Positions 42,555-49,466 of a stretch of DNA of 49,466 nucleotides are shown here, piece after piece. Under the pieces are notes generated by a model. That model saw nothing but the letters and a program-made list of their open reading frames with translations. It was not told the DNA's origin and did not search any database. The stretch comes from Bacteroidales bacterium. Its GTDB lineage: Bacteria > Bacteroidota > Bacteroidia > Bacteroidales > UBA932. Position 1 is the first letter of the stretch. Every line of letters begins with the position of its first letter. The position numbers and the translations under genes were made by a program. The stretch covers positions 1-49,466 of the forward strand of contig JALOCI010000020.1 in assembly GCA_023227835.1 (NCBI GenBank). The letters run 5' to 3'.

Positions 42555-42899
42555 TTATTTCTTCAGGAGCTCGTCAATTCTCTCAACATAATCGAGAGAG
42601 TCATCTACATAATAGAGCAGTTCTGGAACAATCCTCAACTGTTTTGAGATTCTCTTTCCAAGCTCACCGCGGATGTATCTGGATGCTGCATTCACAAGTT
42701 TCAATACATCCTGGGCTTTAGCAGAAGGGAAAATGCTTAGATACACTTTTGCCAGAGCCAGATCAGGGCTAACCTTTACTGAGGTCACGGTAACCATAGC
42801 CCCGCCAAATGATGCCATACCCTTCCCCTGGATAATTTCAGCCAGATCTCTTTGAATCTGTTTGCCGACTTTCTGTTGTCGCGTACTCTCTCCTTCCAT
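42555..42899 (-). CDS. rbfA: 30S ribosome-binding factor RbfA
   Basis: 114 residues with the single KH-like fold of RbfA: STRQQKVGKQIQRDLAEIIQ (helix 1), VTVTSVKVSPDLALAKVYLS (strands with the P-D-L-x-x-A-x-V motif), and the C-terminal LGKRISKQLRIVPELLYYVD, DDSLDYVERIDELL. It binds helix 1 of 16S rRNA during 30S maturation. It begins 2 bp after the tyrS stop and ends 11 bp before the permease start, so it belongs to one operon. Confidence 0.95.
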   Translation of the reverse strand: MEGESTRQQKVGKQIQRDLAEIIQGKGMASFGGAMVTVTSVKVSPDLALAKVYLSIFPSAKAQDVLKLVNAASRYIRGELGKRISKQLRIVPELLYYVDDSLDYVERIDELLKK

Positions 42900-42901
42900 G
42901 G

Positions 42902-44191
42902 TTATAGCAGTTTAATTATAAAGTAATTCTTCTTACCCTTCTGGACCAGAATATATTTATTGTTGAGCAGGCCGTTCTCTGTTACAAGAGCCTCTGCAGA
43001 GACACATTTCTCTTTATTTATTGCGACGCCGCCGGCTGCTATCATCTTACGGCACTCTCCCTTTGACGGGAATATCTGACATTTTACCGAAAGCAGATCA
43101 ATGGTATTTGACGGAAGGTCTTCTCTTGAAATTTCAAATTGAGGCACACCTTCAAATACTGAAAGAAAAGTCTGTTCATCAATGGCTCTTAGCTTTTCTG
43201 ATGTGGACTGTCCGAACAGTATCTGTGATGCATCGACAGCCTTCTCATACTCTTCCGGTCCATGTACCATTACGGTTACCTCTTTAGCCAGAAGCTTCTG
43301 GAGCTCTCTAAGGTGCGGGGCTTCAAGATGGCCGGCTATGGCGTTTTCAATCTCCTCCTTAGGCAGCATGGTAAAAATTTTGATATATTTTTGTGCGTCT
43401 TCATCGCTTACATTCAGCCAGAACTGATAAAATGTGTATGGTGAGGTGTATTTAGAATCCAGCCATATATTCCCCTTTTCTGTTTTACCGAATTTTCCTC
43501 CGTCTGCTTTTGTAATCAACGGACAGGTAAGAGCAAAGGCATCTCCTCCCTCTTTCCTTCTTATTAGTTCAGTTCCTGTGGTAATATTGCCCCACTGGTC
43601 GCTTCCACCCATTTGTAACTTACATCCGTAATTCTGGTATAAAAAGAGAAAGTCATATCCCTGAACCAATTGATAGGTGAATTCAGTAAATGACATTCCT
43701 TCACGTTCGTCTCCCGAAATCCTTTTTTTGACAGAATCCTTGCTCATCATATAATTTACAGTGATGTGCTTGCCGATGTCCCTTATGAAGTGAAGGAATG
43801 TGTAATCCTTCATCCAGTCATAATTATTGACAAGTATTGCAGCATTCGGTGCATCAGAGTCAAAGTCAAGAAACTTGGAGAGCTGCTGTCTTATAGCATT
43901 CTGATTGTGCCTTAATGTCTGCTCATCCAGAAGATTCCTTTCGGCAGATTTCATGGAGGGATCCCCGATCATGCCGGTTGCTCCCCCGACAAGTGCAATA
44001 GGTTTATGTCCGCATGACTGAAGATGGCGGAGCATCATAATACTTACCAGGTGACCTATATGTAGCGAGTCTGCTGTCGGGTCAATTCCAACGTAAGCAG
44101 AGGTAAGTTCTTTCTGTAATTGTTCTTCAGTACCCGGCATCATATTGTGGATCATTCCCCGCCAGGTAAGTTCTTGGACAAAATTGTTCAT
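42902..44191 (-). CDS. tyrS: Tyrosine-tRNA ligase
   Basis: 429 residues from the ATG at 44191 (MNNFVQELTWRGMIHNMMPG). The longer reading from 44221 begins at a TTG inside the -7 box and is rejected. Class I synthetase signatures: YVGIDPTADSLHIGHLVSIM (HIGH) and GGKFGKTEKGNIWL (KFGKT, the KMSKS equivalent). The tyrosine-binding YQLVQGYDFLFLY and QMGGSDQWGNI are present, and an S4 RNA-binding domain closes the protein (~365-425). It charges tRNA-Tyr. It leads the operon with rbfA and the LolC/E-like gene. Confidence 0.95.
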   Translation of the reverse strand: MNNFVQELTWRGMIHNMMPGTEEQLQKELTSAYVGIDPTADSLHIGHLVSIMMLRHLQSCGHKPIALVGGATGMIGDPSMKSAERNLLDEQTLRHNQNAIRQQLSKFLDFDSDAPNAAILVNNYDWMKDYTFLHFIRDIGKHITVNYMMSKDSVKKRISGDEREGMSFTEFTYQLVQGYDFLFLYQNYGCKLQMGGSDQWGNITTGTELIRRKEGGDAFALTCPLITKADGGKFGKTEKGNIWLDSKYTSPYTFYQFWLNVSDEDAQKYIKIFTMLPKEEIENAIAGHLEAPHLRELQKLLAKEVTVMVHGPEEYEKAVDASQILFGQSTSEKLRAIDEQTFLSVFEGVPQFEISREDLPSNTIDLLSVKCQIFPSKGECRKMIAAGGVAINKEKCVSAEALVTENGLLNNKYILVQKGKKNYFIIKLL

Positions 44192-44213
44192 CGTTGTCTT
44201 TATATCGTGATAT

Positions 44214-44246
44214 TTTGACAAAAATAGGGTTTTTTCTTTACTTTTG
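44214..44246 (+). promoter_or_regulatory. Promoter (-33 TTTG, -7 TACTTTTG) for the S37 peptidase gene
   Basis: TTTG at 44214-44217 and TACTTTTG at 44239-44246 are 21 bp apart, an ideal Bacteroidetes promoter. The last G is only 4 nt before the ATG at 44251. The mRNA should therefore be leaderless or nearly so. Confidence 0.65.
44219..44226 (-). promoter_or_regulatory. -7 box (TATTTTTG) for tyrS
   Basis: Minus-strand exact TAnnTTTG match, 27 nt before the ATG at 44191, and 12 bp from the opposite-strand box of the S37 peptidase. Confidence 0.55.
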
Positions 44247-44250
44247 CCTT

Positions 44251-45564
44251 ATGAAAACAACATTAAGACAAATAGCTATCCTGTTTATTGTTACAGGATC
44301 CGTTCTTTGTACAAGTGTACAGCAGAACTATGCCCAGAATACATGTGACACTTTAAAGGAGACCATCTCTTCTCTGCCCGGTGTAAGCAAGGTTGAGCGA
44401 CTCAAATCAGAAGCTTTCAAGGATAAGTATGTACTTTTCGTGGAACAGCCGCTCGATCACAAGAATCCTGCTGCCGGAACTTTCAAGCAAAGAGTCTTTG
44501 TGATGAATGTGGGCATGGACAGGCCAACAGTGATTGTCACAGAGGGATATGGTGCAGCTTATGCTTCAATGCCCCGCTATCGTGAGGAGCTATCAAGAAT
44601 CCTTGATGCAAATCTGATTTTCGTAGAGCATCGCTATTTTCTTGAGTCTACACCAAAGCCTCTTGACTGGAAATATCTTACAGCAGAGAATTCAGCCTAC
44701 GATCTTCACAGGATTACAGAACTTTTCAAAACAATATACAAGAAAAAATGGATTGCCACCGGTATAAGTAAAGGCGGACAAACAGCCTTGATATACAGAG
44801 CTTTCTTTCCCGATGACGTAGATATAACCGTTCCTTATGTTGCTCCGCTATGCAAAAGCCGCGAGGATGGCCGTCATGAACCTTTCATCAGCAGCTTTGC
44901 CGGGACAAAGGAACAGAGGGCTGCCGTACTGGATTTCCAGAAGAGGATTCTTGAAAAAAGAGTGACACTTCAGCCGAAGTTCGACTCATTGTGCATCGCA
45001 AATAAATATAAGTTCAATTTACCTCTGGAGAATATATATGACTATACCGTTCTCGAATTTTCATTCTCTTTCTGGCAATGGGGAAGTCCTGTAAGCGGAA
45101 TACCCGGAAAGGATGCCTCTGATGACCAGTTATTCAGGTATTGGATAAGAATGTGTTCTCCCGATTACTTTGTGAATAACAGCCCTACGGCCTCTTTCTT
45201 TGTGCAGGCAGCCAGGGAACTAGGTTACTATGGTTATGATACCAAGCCTTTTAAAGGACTCCTGACCATAAAAAACACCAAGGGTTATTTGACAAATTTG
45301 TTTTTGCCCGAGGGCTCAGAGTTTAAGTTTGATAAATCTCTATACAAGAAGTTGAAAAAATTCGTAGCAACCACAGATAAGAAGATGCTTTTTATTTACG
45401 GGGAGTTTGATCCATGGAGTTCCGTAAAAGTTGATGAACCAAAAAATGATAACGTTGTTGTAATGGTGCAACCAGGGGGAAGCCACAGGGCCCGAATAAG
45501 CAATATGCCTGATAGCCTTCAAAATAAAGCTATAGAGATTATCAAAGGCTGGCTTTCCGAATAA
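44251..45564 (+). CDS. Exported S37/PS-10-type serine aminopeptidase
   Basis: 437 residues from MKTTLRQIAILFIVTGSVLC (signal peptide; cut near NYAQN). It fits the Bacteroidales PS-10 peptidase family (MEROPS S37, tripeptidyl aminopeptidases), an alpha/beta hydrolase. The oxyanion and substrate parts are FVEQPLDHKNPAAGTFKQRV, VTEGYGAAYASMPRYREEL and FVEHRYFLES. The proposed triad is Ser ~173 in TGISKGGQTA, Asp ~387 in YGEFDPWSS and His ~412 in PGGSHRARI. It would release tripeptides from periplasmic peptides for uptake, in keeping with an amino-acid-fermenting life. Start is fixed by the signal peptide and by the promoter 4 nt upstream. Confidence 0.88.
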   Translation: MKTTLRQIAILFIVTGSVLCTSVQQNYAQNTCDTLKETISSLPGVSKVERLKSEAFKDKYVLFVEQPLDHKNPAAGTFKQRVFVMNVGMDRPTVIVTEGYGAAYASMPRYREELSRILDANLIFVEHRYFLESTPKPLDWKYLTAENSAYDLHRITELFKTIYKKKWIATGISKGGQTALIYRAFFPDDVDITVPYVAPLCKSREDGRHEPFISSFAGTKEQRAAVLDFQKRILEKRVTLQPKFDSLCIANKYKFNLPLENIYDYTVLEFSFSFWQWGSPVSGIPGKDASDDQLFRYWIRMCSPDYFVNNSPTASFFVQAARELGYYGYDTKPFKGLLTIKNTKGYLTNLFLPEGSEFKFDKSLYKKLKKFVATTDKKMLFIYGEFDPWSSVKVDEPKNDNVVVMVQPGGSHRARISNMPDSLQNKAIEIIKGWLSE

Positions 45565-45573
45565 ACGTATTAT

Positions 45574-46461
45574 ATGATTGATTTCAGACAGCTGACTGTC
45601 TCAGACAAGAAATGGATTGATGAATTGCTCCGATATGCGGATTACAGAGGAGCAGAGTATTGTTTTACCAGCCTTTTTATATGGGATGAGGCTTTCTTTT
45701 CAAGATGCGCAAGATATAAGGATTTTCTTGTGCTTATATCCGGAAAGGGGGATGATACCCGCTATCTTTACCCCGCAGGAAGGGGTGATAAAAAGGAGGT
45801 TATTGAGGCTTTAATGGCCGATGCTTCCGAGAGAGGGGTTCCTTTTGTGTTAATTGGGCTTACCGGACAAACAAAAGCTGAACTGGAGGAGATATTTCCT
45901 CAGAAATTCAGCTTCAAACCGGTCAGGAATAGTTTTGACTATATATATGAAAGCGAAAAACTAATTTCTCTGTCAGGGAAAAAGCTTCAACCAAAGAGGA
46001 ATCATATCAACCATTTTATCTCTGCACCAGGATGGACTTATGAAGAGATTACTCCTGCCAGTTTGAGCGAGGTGGTGGAGTTTACAAGGGAGTGGTGTAA
46101 GGATATCGACTGTGGAAAAGATCAGTCTCTATGTCTTGAATCTGCTGCAGTTTTCAAATGTCTTTCAAATTATAACGATCTTAATCTTAAAGGGGGGATT
46201 TTGAAAGTTGATGGTAAGATTGTAGCCTATACTATAGGGGAACCTATAAATTCCGATACTTTTATAGTACATGTCGAAAAAGCCTTTGCCTCGGTAAGAG
46301 GTGCTTATCCGATGATAAACAAAGAGTTTGTAACAAGAGAGGCAGCGGGATTCAAATATGTTAACAGAGAAGATGATGCAGGTGACGAAGGTCTTAGAAA
46401 TGCTAAAGAATCTTATATTCCTGCATTCATGTTGGAAAAGTATGCTGCGTTTGTAATATAA
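45574..46461 (+). CDS. DUF2156 (GNAT-like, MprF C-terminal-type) protein
   Basis: 295 residues with no signal peptide or TM helix. It fits DUF2156, which shares the tandem GNAT fold of the C-terminal aminoacyl-transfer domain of MprF. Visible markers are ISLSGKKLQPKRNHINHFI, where the first domain closes, KGGILKVDGKIVAYTIGEPI, HVEKAFASVRGAYPMINKEF and VNREDDAGDEGLRNAKESY. Family function is unproven; acyl or aminoacyl transfer is likely. It follows the peptidase by 9 bp and so is probably in its operon. Cytoplasmic. Confidence 0.85.
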   Translation: MIDFRQLTVSDKKWIDELLRYADYRGAEYCFTSLFIWDEAFFSRCARYKDFLVLISGKGDDTRYLYPAGRGDKKEVIEALMADASERGVPFVLIGLTGQTKAELEEIFPQKFSFKPVRNSFDYIYESEKLISLSGKKLQPKRNHINHFISAPGWTYEEITPASLSEVVEFTREWCKDIDCGKDQSLCLESAAVFKCLSNYNDLNLKGGILKVDGKIVAYTIGEPINSDTFIVHVEKAFASVRGAYPMINKEFVTREAAGFKYVNREDDAGDEGLRNAKESYIPAFMLEKYAAFVI

Positions 46462-46468
46462 AATTATA

Positions 46469-46476
46469 TATATTTG
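46469..46476 (+). promoter_or_regulatory. -7 box (TATATTTG) for the gldE-like gene
   Basis: Exact TAnnTTTG match 25 nt before the TTG start at 46502. It lies 7 nt after the stop of the DUF2156 gene. Confidence 0.5.
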
Positions 46477-46501
46477 CACCATAAACCATTAGTTTAGAGA
46501 A

Positions 46502-47434
46502 TTGGAACCTCCCAGTAGCAATCTGACAGATGATTATTTCTCCTTGGGGATTTTGTTGATCCTCATCCTCTTCTCTTATTCCCTGCTCAAAGGAATTGAA
46601 GTTGCATTGCTAAATTCCAGCAATAACACAAAAGAGCGGGAGTCGTACCAATGTACAATAATGCAAAGTGCGCTTCTATTAATGCTATCGGCCTTAATCA
46701 CTGTTATTGCCATCCTTAATCTCTTGACAGGTGATAGTATAAGTCAGTTTCTGTCATTAGTCCTCTCCTTTGTAATTACAATAGTTCTTCTGACCACAAG
46801 TGGTTATACGCTTTATAAAAAAGCATCATCAGGCGATGGCGCTATTTTTTTAAAGAAATACAGATGGTTTGTTGCCGTCATAATATGGCTCGGGAGACCT
46901 TTAAATAATCTTTTGGAACATATTATGAACAGATTTGAGAAGGCTGCCGATGAAATGACAGCCCAATCAATAGAAGAGATACCGGAAGCCGATGAGAAGC
47001 AGCTTATCAAGGGGATAGTAGGATTACAAAGTAAAAGTGTAAACGAGATTATGACTCCAAGGATAAATATTGCTTCTTTGGATATAATTATGAGTTCAGG
47101 TGAGGTTATAGAGAAGGCTATTGAATGCGGGTTCTCAAGATTGCCTGTTTATGATGCAAGTCCGGACAAGGTTGTCGGATTCCTTTATGTAAAGGATCTT
47201 GTAAGCCATCTGAGAGATAAGGAGTATGATTTTAACTGGCGTAAGTACATTAGAAAATCATATTTTGTACCGGGAAGCAAGAAGATTGACGATCTTCTGG
47301 AGGAATTCCGCCAAAAAAGGATGCACCTTGCTGTGGTTGCAGATGAATACGGAGGAACAGAGGGAATAGTCACACTGGAAGATATACTTGAAGAGATTGT
47401 CGGTGAGATTTCAGATGAGTCGGATGTTTTTTAA
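46502..47434 (+). CDS. gldE: GldE-like CNNM/CBS protein, short form
   Basis: 310 residues. About four hydrophobic segments (~15-33, 53-73, 80-98, and ~125) make a reduced CNNM-type membrane part. Two CBS domains follow (VNEIMTPRINIASLDIIMSS, AIECGFSRLPVYDASPDKVV, LAVVADEYGGTEGIVTLEDI). It ends at EIVGEISDESDVF, just where CorC/GldE proteins normally continue into a ~80-residue CorC_HlyC domain. The adjacency to a PPTase is typical of Bacteroidetes gldE. Only a TTG can serve as start, because an in-frame TAG lies at 46490-46492 and no ATG or GTG follows before it. Gliding relatives use GldE; here the role may be ion or cofactor related. Confidence 0.8.
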   Translation: MEPPSSNLTDDYFSLGILLILILFSYSLLKGIEVALLNSSNNTKERESYQCTIMQSALLLMLSALITVIAILNLLTGDSISQFLSLVLSFVITIVLLTTSGYTLYKKASSGDGAIFLKKYRWFVAVIIWLGRPLNNLLEHIMNRFEKAADEMTAQSIEEIPEADEKQLIKGIVGLQSKSVNEIMTPRINIASLDIIMSSGEVIEKAIECGFSRLPVYDASPDKVVGFLYVKDLVSHLRDKEYDFNWRKYIRKSYFVPGSKKIDDLLEEFRQKRMHLAVVADEYGGTEGIVTLEDILEEIVGEISDESDVF

Positions 47435-47454
47435 ACTAAATTTTATAAATAGTT

Positions 47455-48090
47455 ATGGCACTTTTTTTTAACAGAGAACTTGACAATGGAGCTGTAATAT
47501 CAGTGTGGGAGATTGTTGAAAATGAAGAAGAGCTTCTTTCACTAAGCTCTGTGCCAAGTGATGAACTTGAAGAACTATCGCTTATCAAAAGTGTAGACCG
47601 ACGGAGGGAAAAACTGGCAGTCAGGGCTCTCCTCAATCAGCTTTTCGGAGAGAAGGTGTATCTGGGCCATCACGACAATGGAAGACCGTTTCTTCAAAAC
47701 AGCCTTACCGAAATAAGTATTTCACATACAAAAAGGTTTGTTGCAATTATAACTCATGAAGAGGAGAGCGTTGGAATAGACATAGAATCTCTCGGCAGAA
47801 ACTTTGCCGCCGTCGAGAAAAAGGCTCTTTCTCAGGATGAAATTGAGGATCTTAGCGAGAAGAACAGAGATCTTCATCTTGCAATATATTGGAGTGCAAA
47901 AGAGGCCATCTATAAAAGAATGTCACTCTCTGACGTGGATTTTTCAAGTCAGATTGAGATAAAAAAATTCACACCACGTGACAATGGGGAGATAGAAGCC
48001 GTTTTTACCATGCCGGATGGTGAAGAGATTGAGTTTGAAATGGAGTACACCATCTTTGAAGACCATGTTATGGTCTGGATGGTTGGATAA
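47455..48090 (+). CDS. 4'-phosphopantetheinyl transferase superfamily protein
   Basis: 211 residues. It transfers the phosphopantetheine arm of CoA to carrier proteins (Sfp-like fold). The Mg-binding motif is SVGIDIESLGRN (G-I-D-x-E), the catalytic motif is YWSAKEAIYKRM (W-S-x-K-E-A), and ISISHTKRFVAII precedes them. It lies 20 bp after the gldE-like gene, a common Bacteroidetes pairing, and converges on bcp with only 4 bp between stops. Which carrier protein it modifies is unknown; no PKS, NRPS or ACP gene lies in the window. Confidence 0.9.
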   Translation: MALFFNRELDNGAVISVWEIVENEEELLSLSSVPSDELEELSLIKSVDRRREKLAVRALLNQLFGEKVYLGHHDNGRPFLQNSLTEISISHTKRFVAIITHEEESVGIDIESLGRNFAAVEKKALSQDEIEDLSEKNRDLHLAIYWSAKEAIYKRMSLSDVDFSSQIEIKKFTPRDNGEIEAVFTMPDGEEIEFEMEYTIFEDHVMVWMVG

Positions 48091-48094
48091 CAGC

Positions 48095-48541
48095 TTATTT
48101 CAATAATTGGGCCGAGTGGGCTTTTGTATCCACCTTTTCAATAATATCTTCAATAACACCTTTTTCGTCGATTACAAATGTTTTACGGAGAATACCGTCA
48201 AATTCCCGTCCCATAAACTTTTTTCTACCCCATGCACCATAATCCTTTATGATTGTTGTCTCTGTGTCCGAGATTAAAGGAAAAGGAAGTCCGAATTTTT
48301 CAATGAACCCCTTGTGGGATTTACCGGAATCCTTGCTTACCCCCAGTATCTTATAACCGGCTGATTCAAACCTGTTGTAATTGTCCCTCAGGTCGCAAGC
48401 CTCTGCTGTACAACCCGGCGTGTTATCCTTCGGGTAGAAATAGAGTACAAGTTTCTTTCCTTTGTAATCACTAAGATTTATAATATTTCCGTCTTGATCC
48501 TTACCGGTAAAATCCGGTGCCTTATCTCCTGGTTTTAACAT
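48095..48541 (-). CDS. bcp: Thioredoxin-dependent thiol peroxidase (BCP-type)
   Basis: 148 residues, atypical 2-Cys peroxiredoxin of the BCP/PrxQ type. PGDKAPDFTGKDQDGN opens it, and YPKDNTPGCTAEACDLRDNY holds the peroxidatic and resolving cysteines five apart (C-x4-C). GVSKDSGKSHKGFIEKF and FPLISDTETTI follow. It reduces hydroperoxides using thioredoxin. Cytoplasmic, 4 bp from the convergent PPTase stop. Confidence 0.96.
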   Translation of the reverse strand: MLKPGDKAPDFTGKDQDGNIINLSDYKGKKLVLYFYPKDNTPGCTAEACDLRDNYNRFESAGYKILGVSKDSGKSHKGFIEKFGLPFPLISDTETTIIKDYGAWGRKKFMGREFDGILRKTFVIDEKGVIEDIIEKVDTKAHSAQLLK

Positions 48542-48613
48542 GATTTCTAATTTTTAGATAAAACAATGCAGCCACAGAGATTGTTCACCTGATGTGCCTG
48601 CTTTTGTAGGATT

Positions 48614-48700
48614 TAAGAAAACCCGGCTTGCTGTATATGAATTTTGGCGATTAGAGTAAAAATAGTGTTAAGATTTATTGCCGAAATATACAAGCCGGGT
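48614..48700 (-). terminator. Long stem-loop terminator after the Met/Gly-rich gene
   Basis: Minus strand: ACCCGGCTTG (48700-48691) pairs perfectly with CAAGCCGGGT (48630-48621), followed by TTTCTT. Inner arms ATATA/TATAT and ATTTCGGC/GCCAAAAT (one G-T pair) extend it around a ~31-nt apical loop. It begins 8 nt after the gene's stop codon. Confidence 0.7.
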
Positions 48701-48708
48701 GGGGTTAA

Positions 48709-49317
48709 TTAAGCTGATTTCTTGCCGGAAACGTAGGTCGGGTTTGATTTCTCTTTATTCGGATCAGTTTCCCAATAATCTTTATTTAATTTCTCTCTCT
48801 CCTTTTTTATCCATTTATTATATTGTTCCGGAGTAAGGATTTTCTTGAATTTATTGGCTTTAATTTCCAAAGTCTCCACACTCTCTCTATATGGGACAGG
48901 CGGTGGATTCTGACTCTTTTCCATTGCCGGTTTTCCGTCTTTCGGACCTCTCATACGGCCTCCTCCCATCGGGCCGCCACCCATGGGGCCTCCCATTGGT
49001 CCGCCATCCATCGGCCCCTGCATACCCATATCTTCACCCCTCATACCATCATCGGAAGGCATTCTTTGCTTTTCCGAATTTTCTGAGGCCTGTTTCTTAA
49101 TAAGTTGCAAATTGATTTTATATATCTTTTTATATTGGATATCTGTAAGTCCGAGATCTCTTTTCATCTCGTCAGTCATCATTCTGGCAATCTGTTCGTC
49201 AGAAGGTCTTTCGGGCATGGCTGTTTTTTTAGGCGAGTTATTGCCATTCTGTGCAAAGGTACAGGTAGTTATTAATGCGGCAGCCAGAAAACATGTAATT
49301 CTAGGTAATAGCTTCAT
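48709..49317 (-). CDS. Exported Met/Gly-rich protein (Spy/DUF4890-like)
   Basis: 202 residues with a signal peptide (MKLLPRITCFLAAALITTCTFAQ). A helical region (~38-75, EQIARMMTDEMKRDLGLTDI, QYKKIYKINLQLIKKQ) recalls Spy/CpxP periplasmic chaperone-like proteins, as does ILTPEQYNKWIKKEREK (~155-172). Between them, residues ~88-125 form repeats of G-P-M-G-G (for example GGPMGGPMGGGPMGGGRMRG). Such a Met/Gly loop could bind Cu or be an unstructured linker. Similar Bacteroidales proteins exist (DUF4890). Role unknown. Monocistronic with a long terminator. Coding is supported by the clean signal peptide and helical motif in one frame. Confidence 0.75.
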   Translation of the reverse strand: MKLLPRITCFLAAALITTCTFAQNGNNSPKKTAMPERPSDEQIARMMTDEMKRDLGLTDIQYKKIYKINLQLIKKQASENSEKQRMPSDDGMRGEDMGMQGPMDGGPMGGPMGGGPMGGGRMRGPKDGKPAMEKSQNPPPVPYRESVETLEIKANKFKKILTPEQYNKWIKKEREKLNKDYWETDPNKEKSNPTYVSGKKSA

Positions 49318-49348
49318 TATTTCAGATTTTTAATTTATGATTACTAGT

Positions 49349-49368
49349 GATGCGTTAAGCGACGCATC
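49349..49368. repeat. 20-bp inverted repeat upstream of the Met/Gly-rich gene
   Basis: Perfect 7-bp arms GATGCGT (49349-49355) and ACGCATC (49362-49368) with a 6-bp spacer, 32-51 nt upstream of the ATG at 49317. It may be a regulator site or a leader hairpin. I see no T-run for a terminator on the minus strand. Confidence 0.5.
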
Positions 49369-49466
49369 TGCGCTTGTAACTTATTAATATCATATAATTT
49401 ATATCAGTTCTTTGACAACTTCGATTTGAAATGAGTTCGTAATTTCGCGGGCTAAACCCCGCTGAT

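Noticed and set aside
44192..44221. Longer tyrS start at a TTG (44221)
   Set aside because: It falls inside the -7 box and adds residues not seen in the family.
47435..47454. Frameshifted C-terminal domain of the gldE-like gene
   Set aside because: Only 20 bp separate it from the PPTase gene, with no leftover coding sequence.
48983..49333. 116-codon plus-strand ORF
   Set aside because: Antisense shadow of the Met/Gly-rich gene; its Pro/Ser-rich content mirrors the Gly/Met repeats.
49409..49466. rRNA or mobile-element leader at the right edge (TTCTTTGACA stretch and a GCGGG/CCCGC hairpin)
   Set aside because: The stretch recalls such leaders, but too little sequence is present and no gene follows within the window.

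Overview
The window looks like chromosomal DNA of a member of the Bacteroidota, most likely of the order Bacteroidales. The main evidence is gene content: one fused SecD-SecF protein, a GldE-like protein beside a phosphopantetheinyl transferase, DUF4251 and PS-10/S37-type peptidase families, a class II (B12-type) ribonucleotide reductase, and FloA with NfeD. In addition, the Bacteroidetes -7 promoter box (TAnnTTTG) lies just upstream of about fifteen transcription units. Genus cannot be fixed from the sequence alone.

Left part (1-9.7 kb). The 5' end of an exported protein gene runs off the left edge on the minus strand, followed by a small outer-membrane barrel gene, a small membrane protein and a carboxypeptidase-regulatory-like secreted protein. 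Then comes a scarred region: the last ~85 codons of an AAA/DUF4143-type ATPase are joined directly to about 7.5 copies of a 34-bp hairpin-forming tandem repeat, then nested inverted repeats and a tRNA-Ser(GCU). Next is a minus-strand envelope operon (PD40/SPOR protein, NfeD-like protein, FloA flotillin), divergent from secDF.

Middle (9.7-28.7 kb). A tryptophanase gene converges on a five-gene minus-strand efflux operon (MarR regulator, TolC-like outer membrane protein, HlyD-like adaptor, two ABC-2 permeases, no ATPase gene). A DUF4251 protein and a TPR/transmembrane/HTH lipoprotein form a translationally coupled pair that converges on a 1742-residue alpha-2-macroglobulin-like protein without a recognisable thioester. 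RNase R and a uracil-DNA-glycosylase-superfamily protein follow on the minus strand, divergent from phosphoglycerate mutase (gpmI).

Right part (28.7-49.5 kb). Mostly housekeeping: dnaE, a ThiL-like kinase that has lost most of its acidic metal/ATP motifs, a suf Fe-S assembly operon (sufB, a PnuC-type transporter, sufC, sufD, DUF2147), nrdJ with ispE, and the minus-strand unit tyrS-rbfA-lolC/E-like. Then an S37-type tripeptidyl peptidase with a DUF2156 protein, a shortened GldE with a PPTase, bcp, and a Met/Gly-rich exported protein. No CRISPR array, phage, complete insertion sequence or rRNA was found.

The most unusual items are the degenerate ThiL facing the suf operon through a very compact divergent promoter, the pnuC insertion in suf, the efflux operon without an ATPase, the repeat-scarred ATPase remnant beside the tRNA, and start codons only 4-7 nt after the -7 box. 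I did not find a convincing wholly new multi-gene system; most of the window is ordinary core genome.
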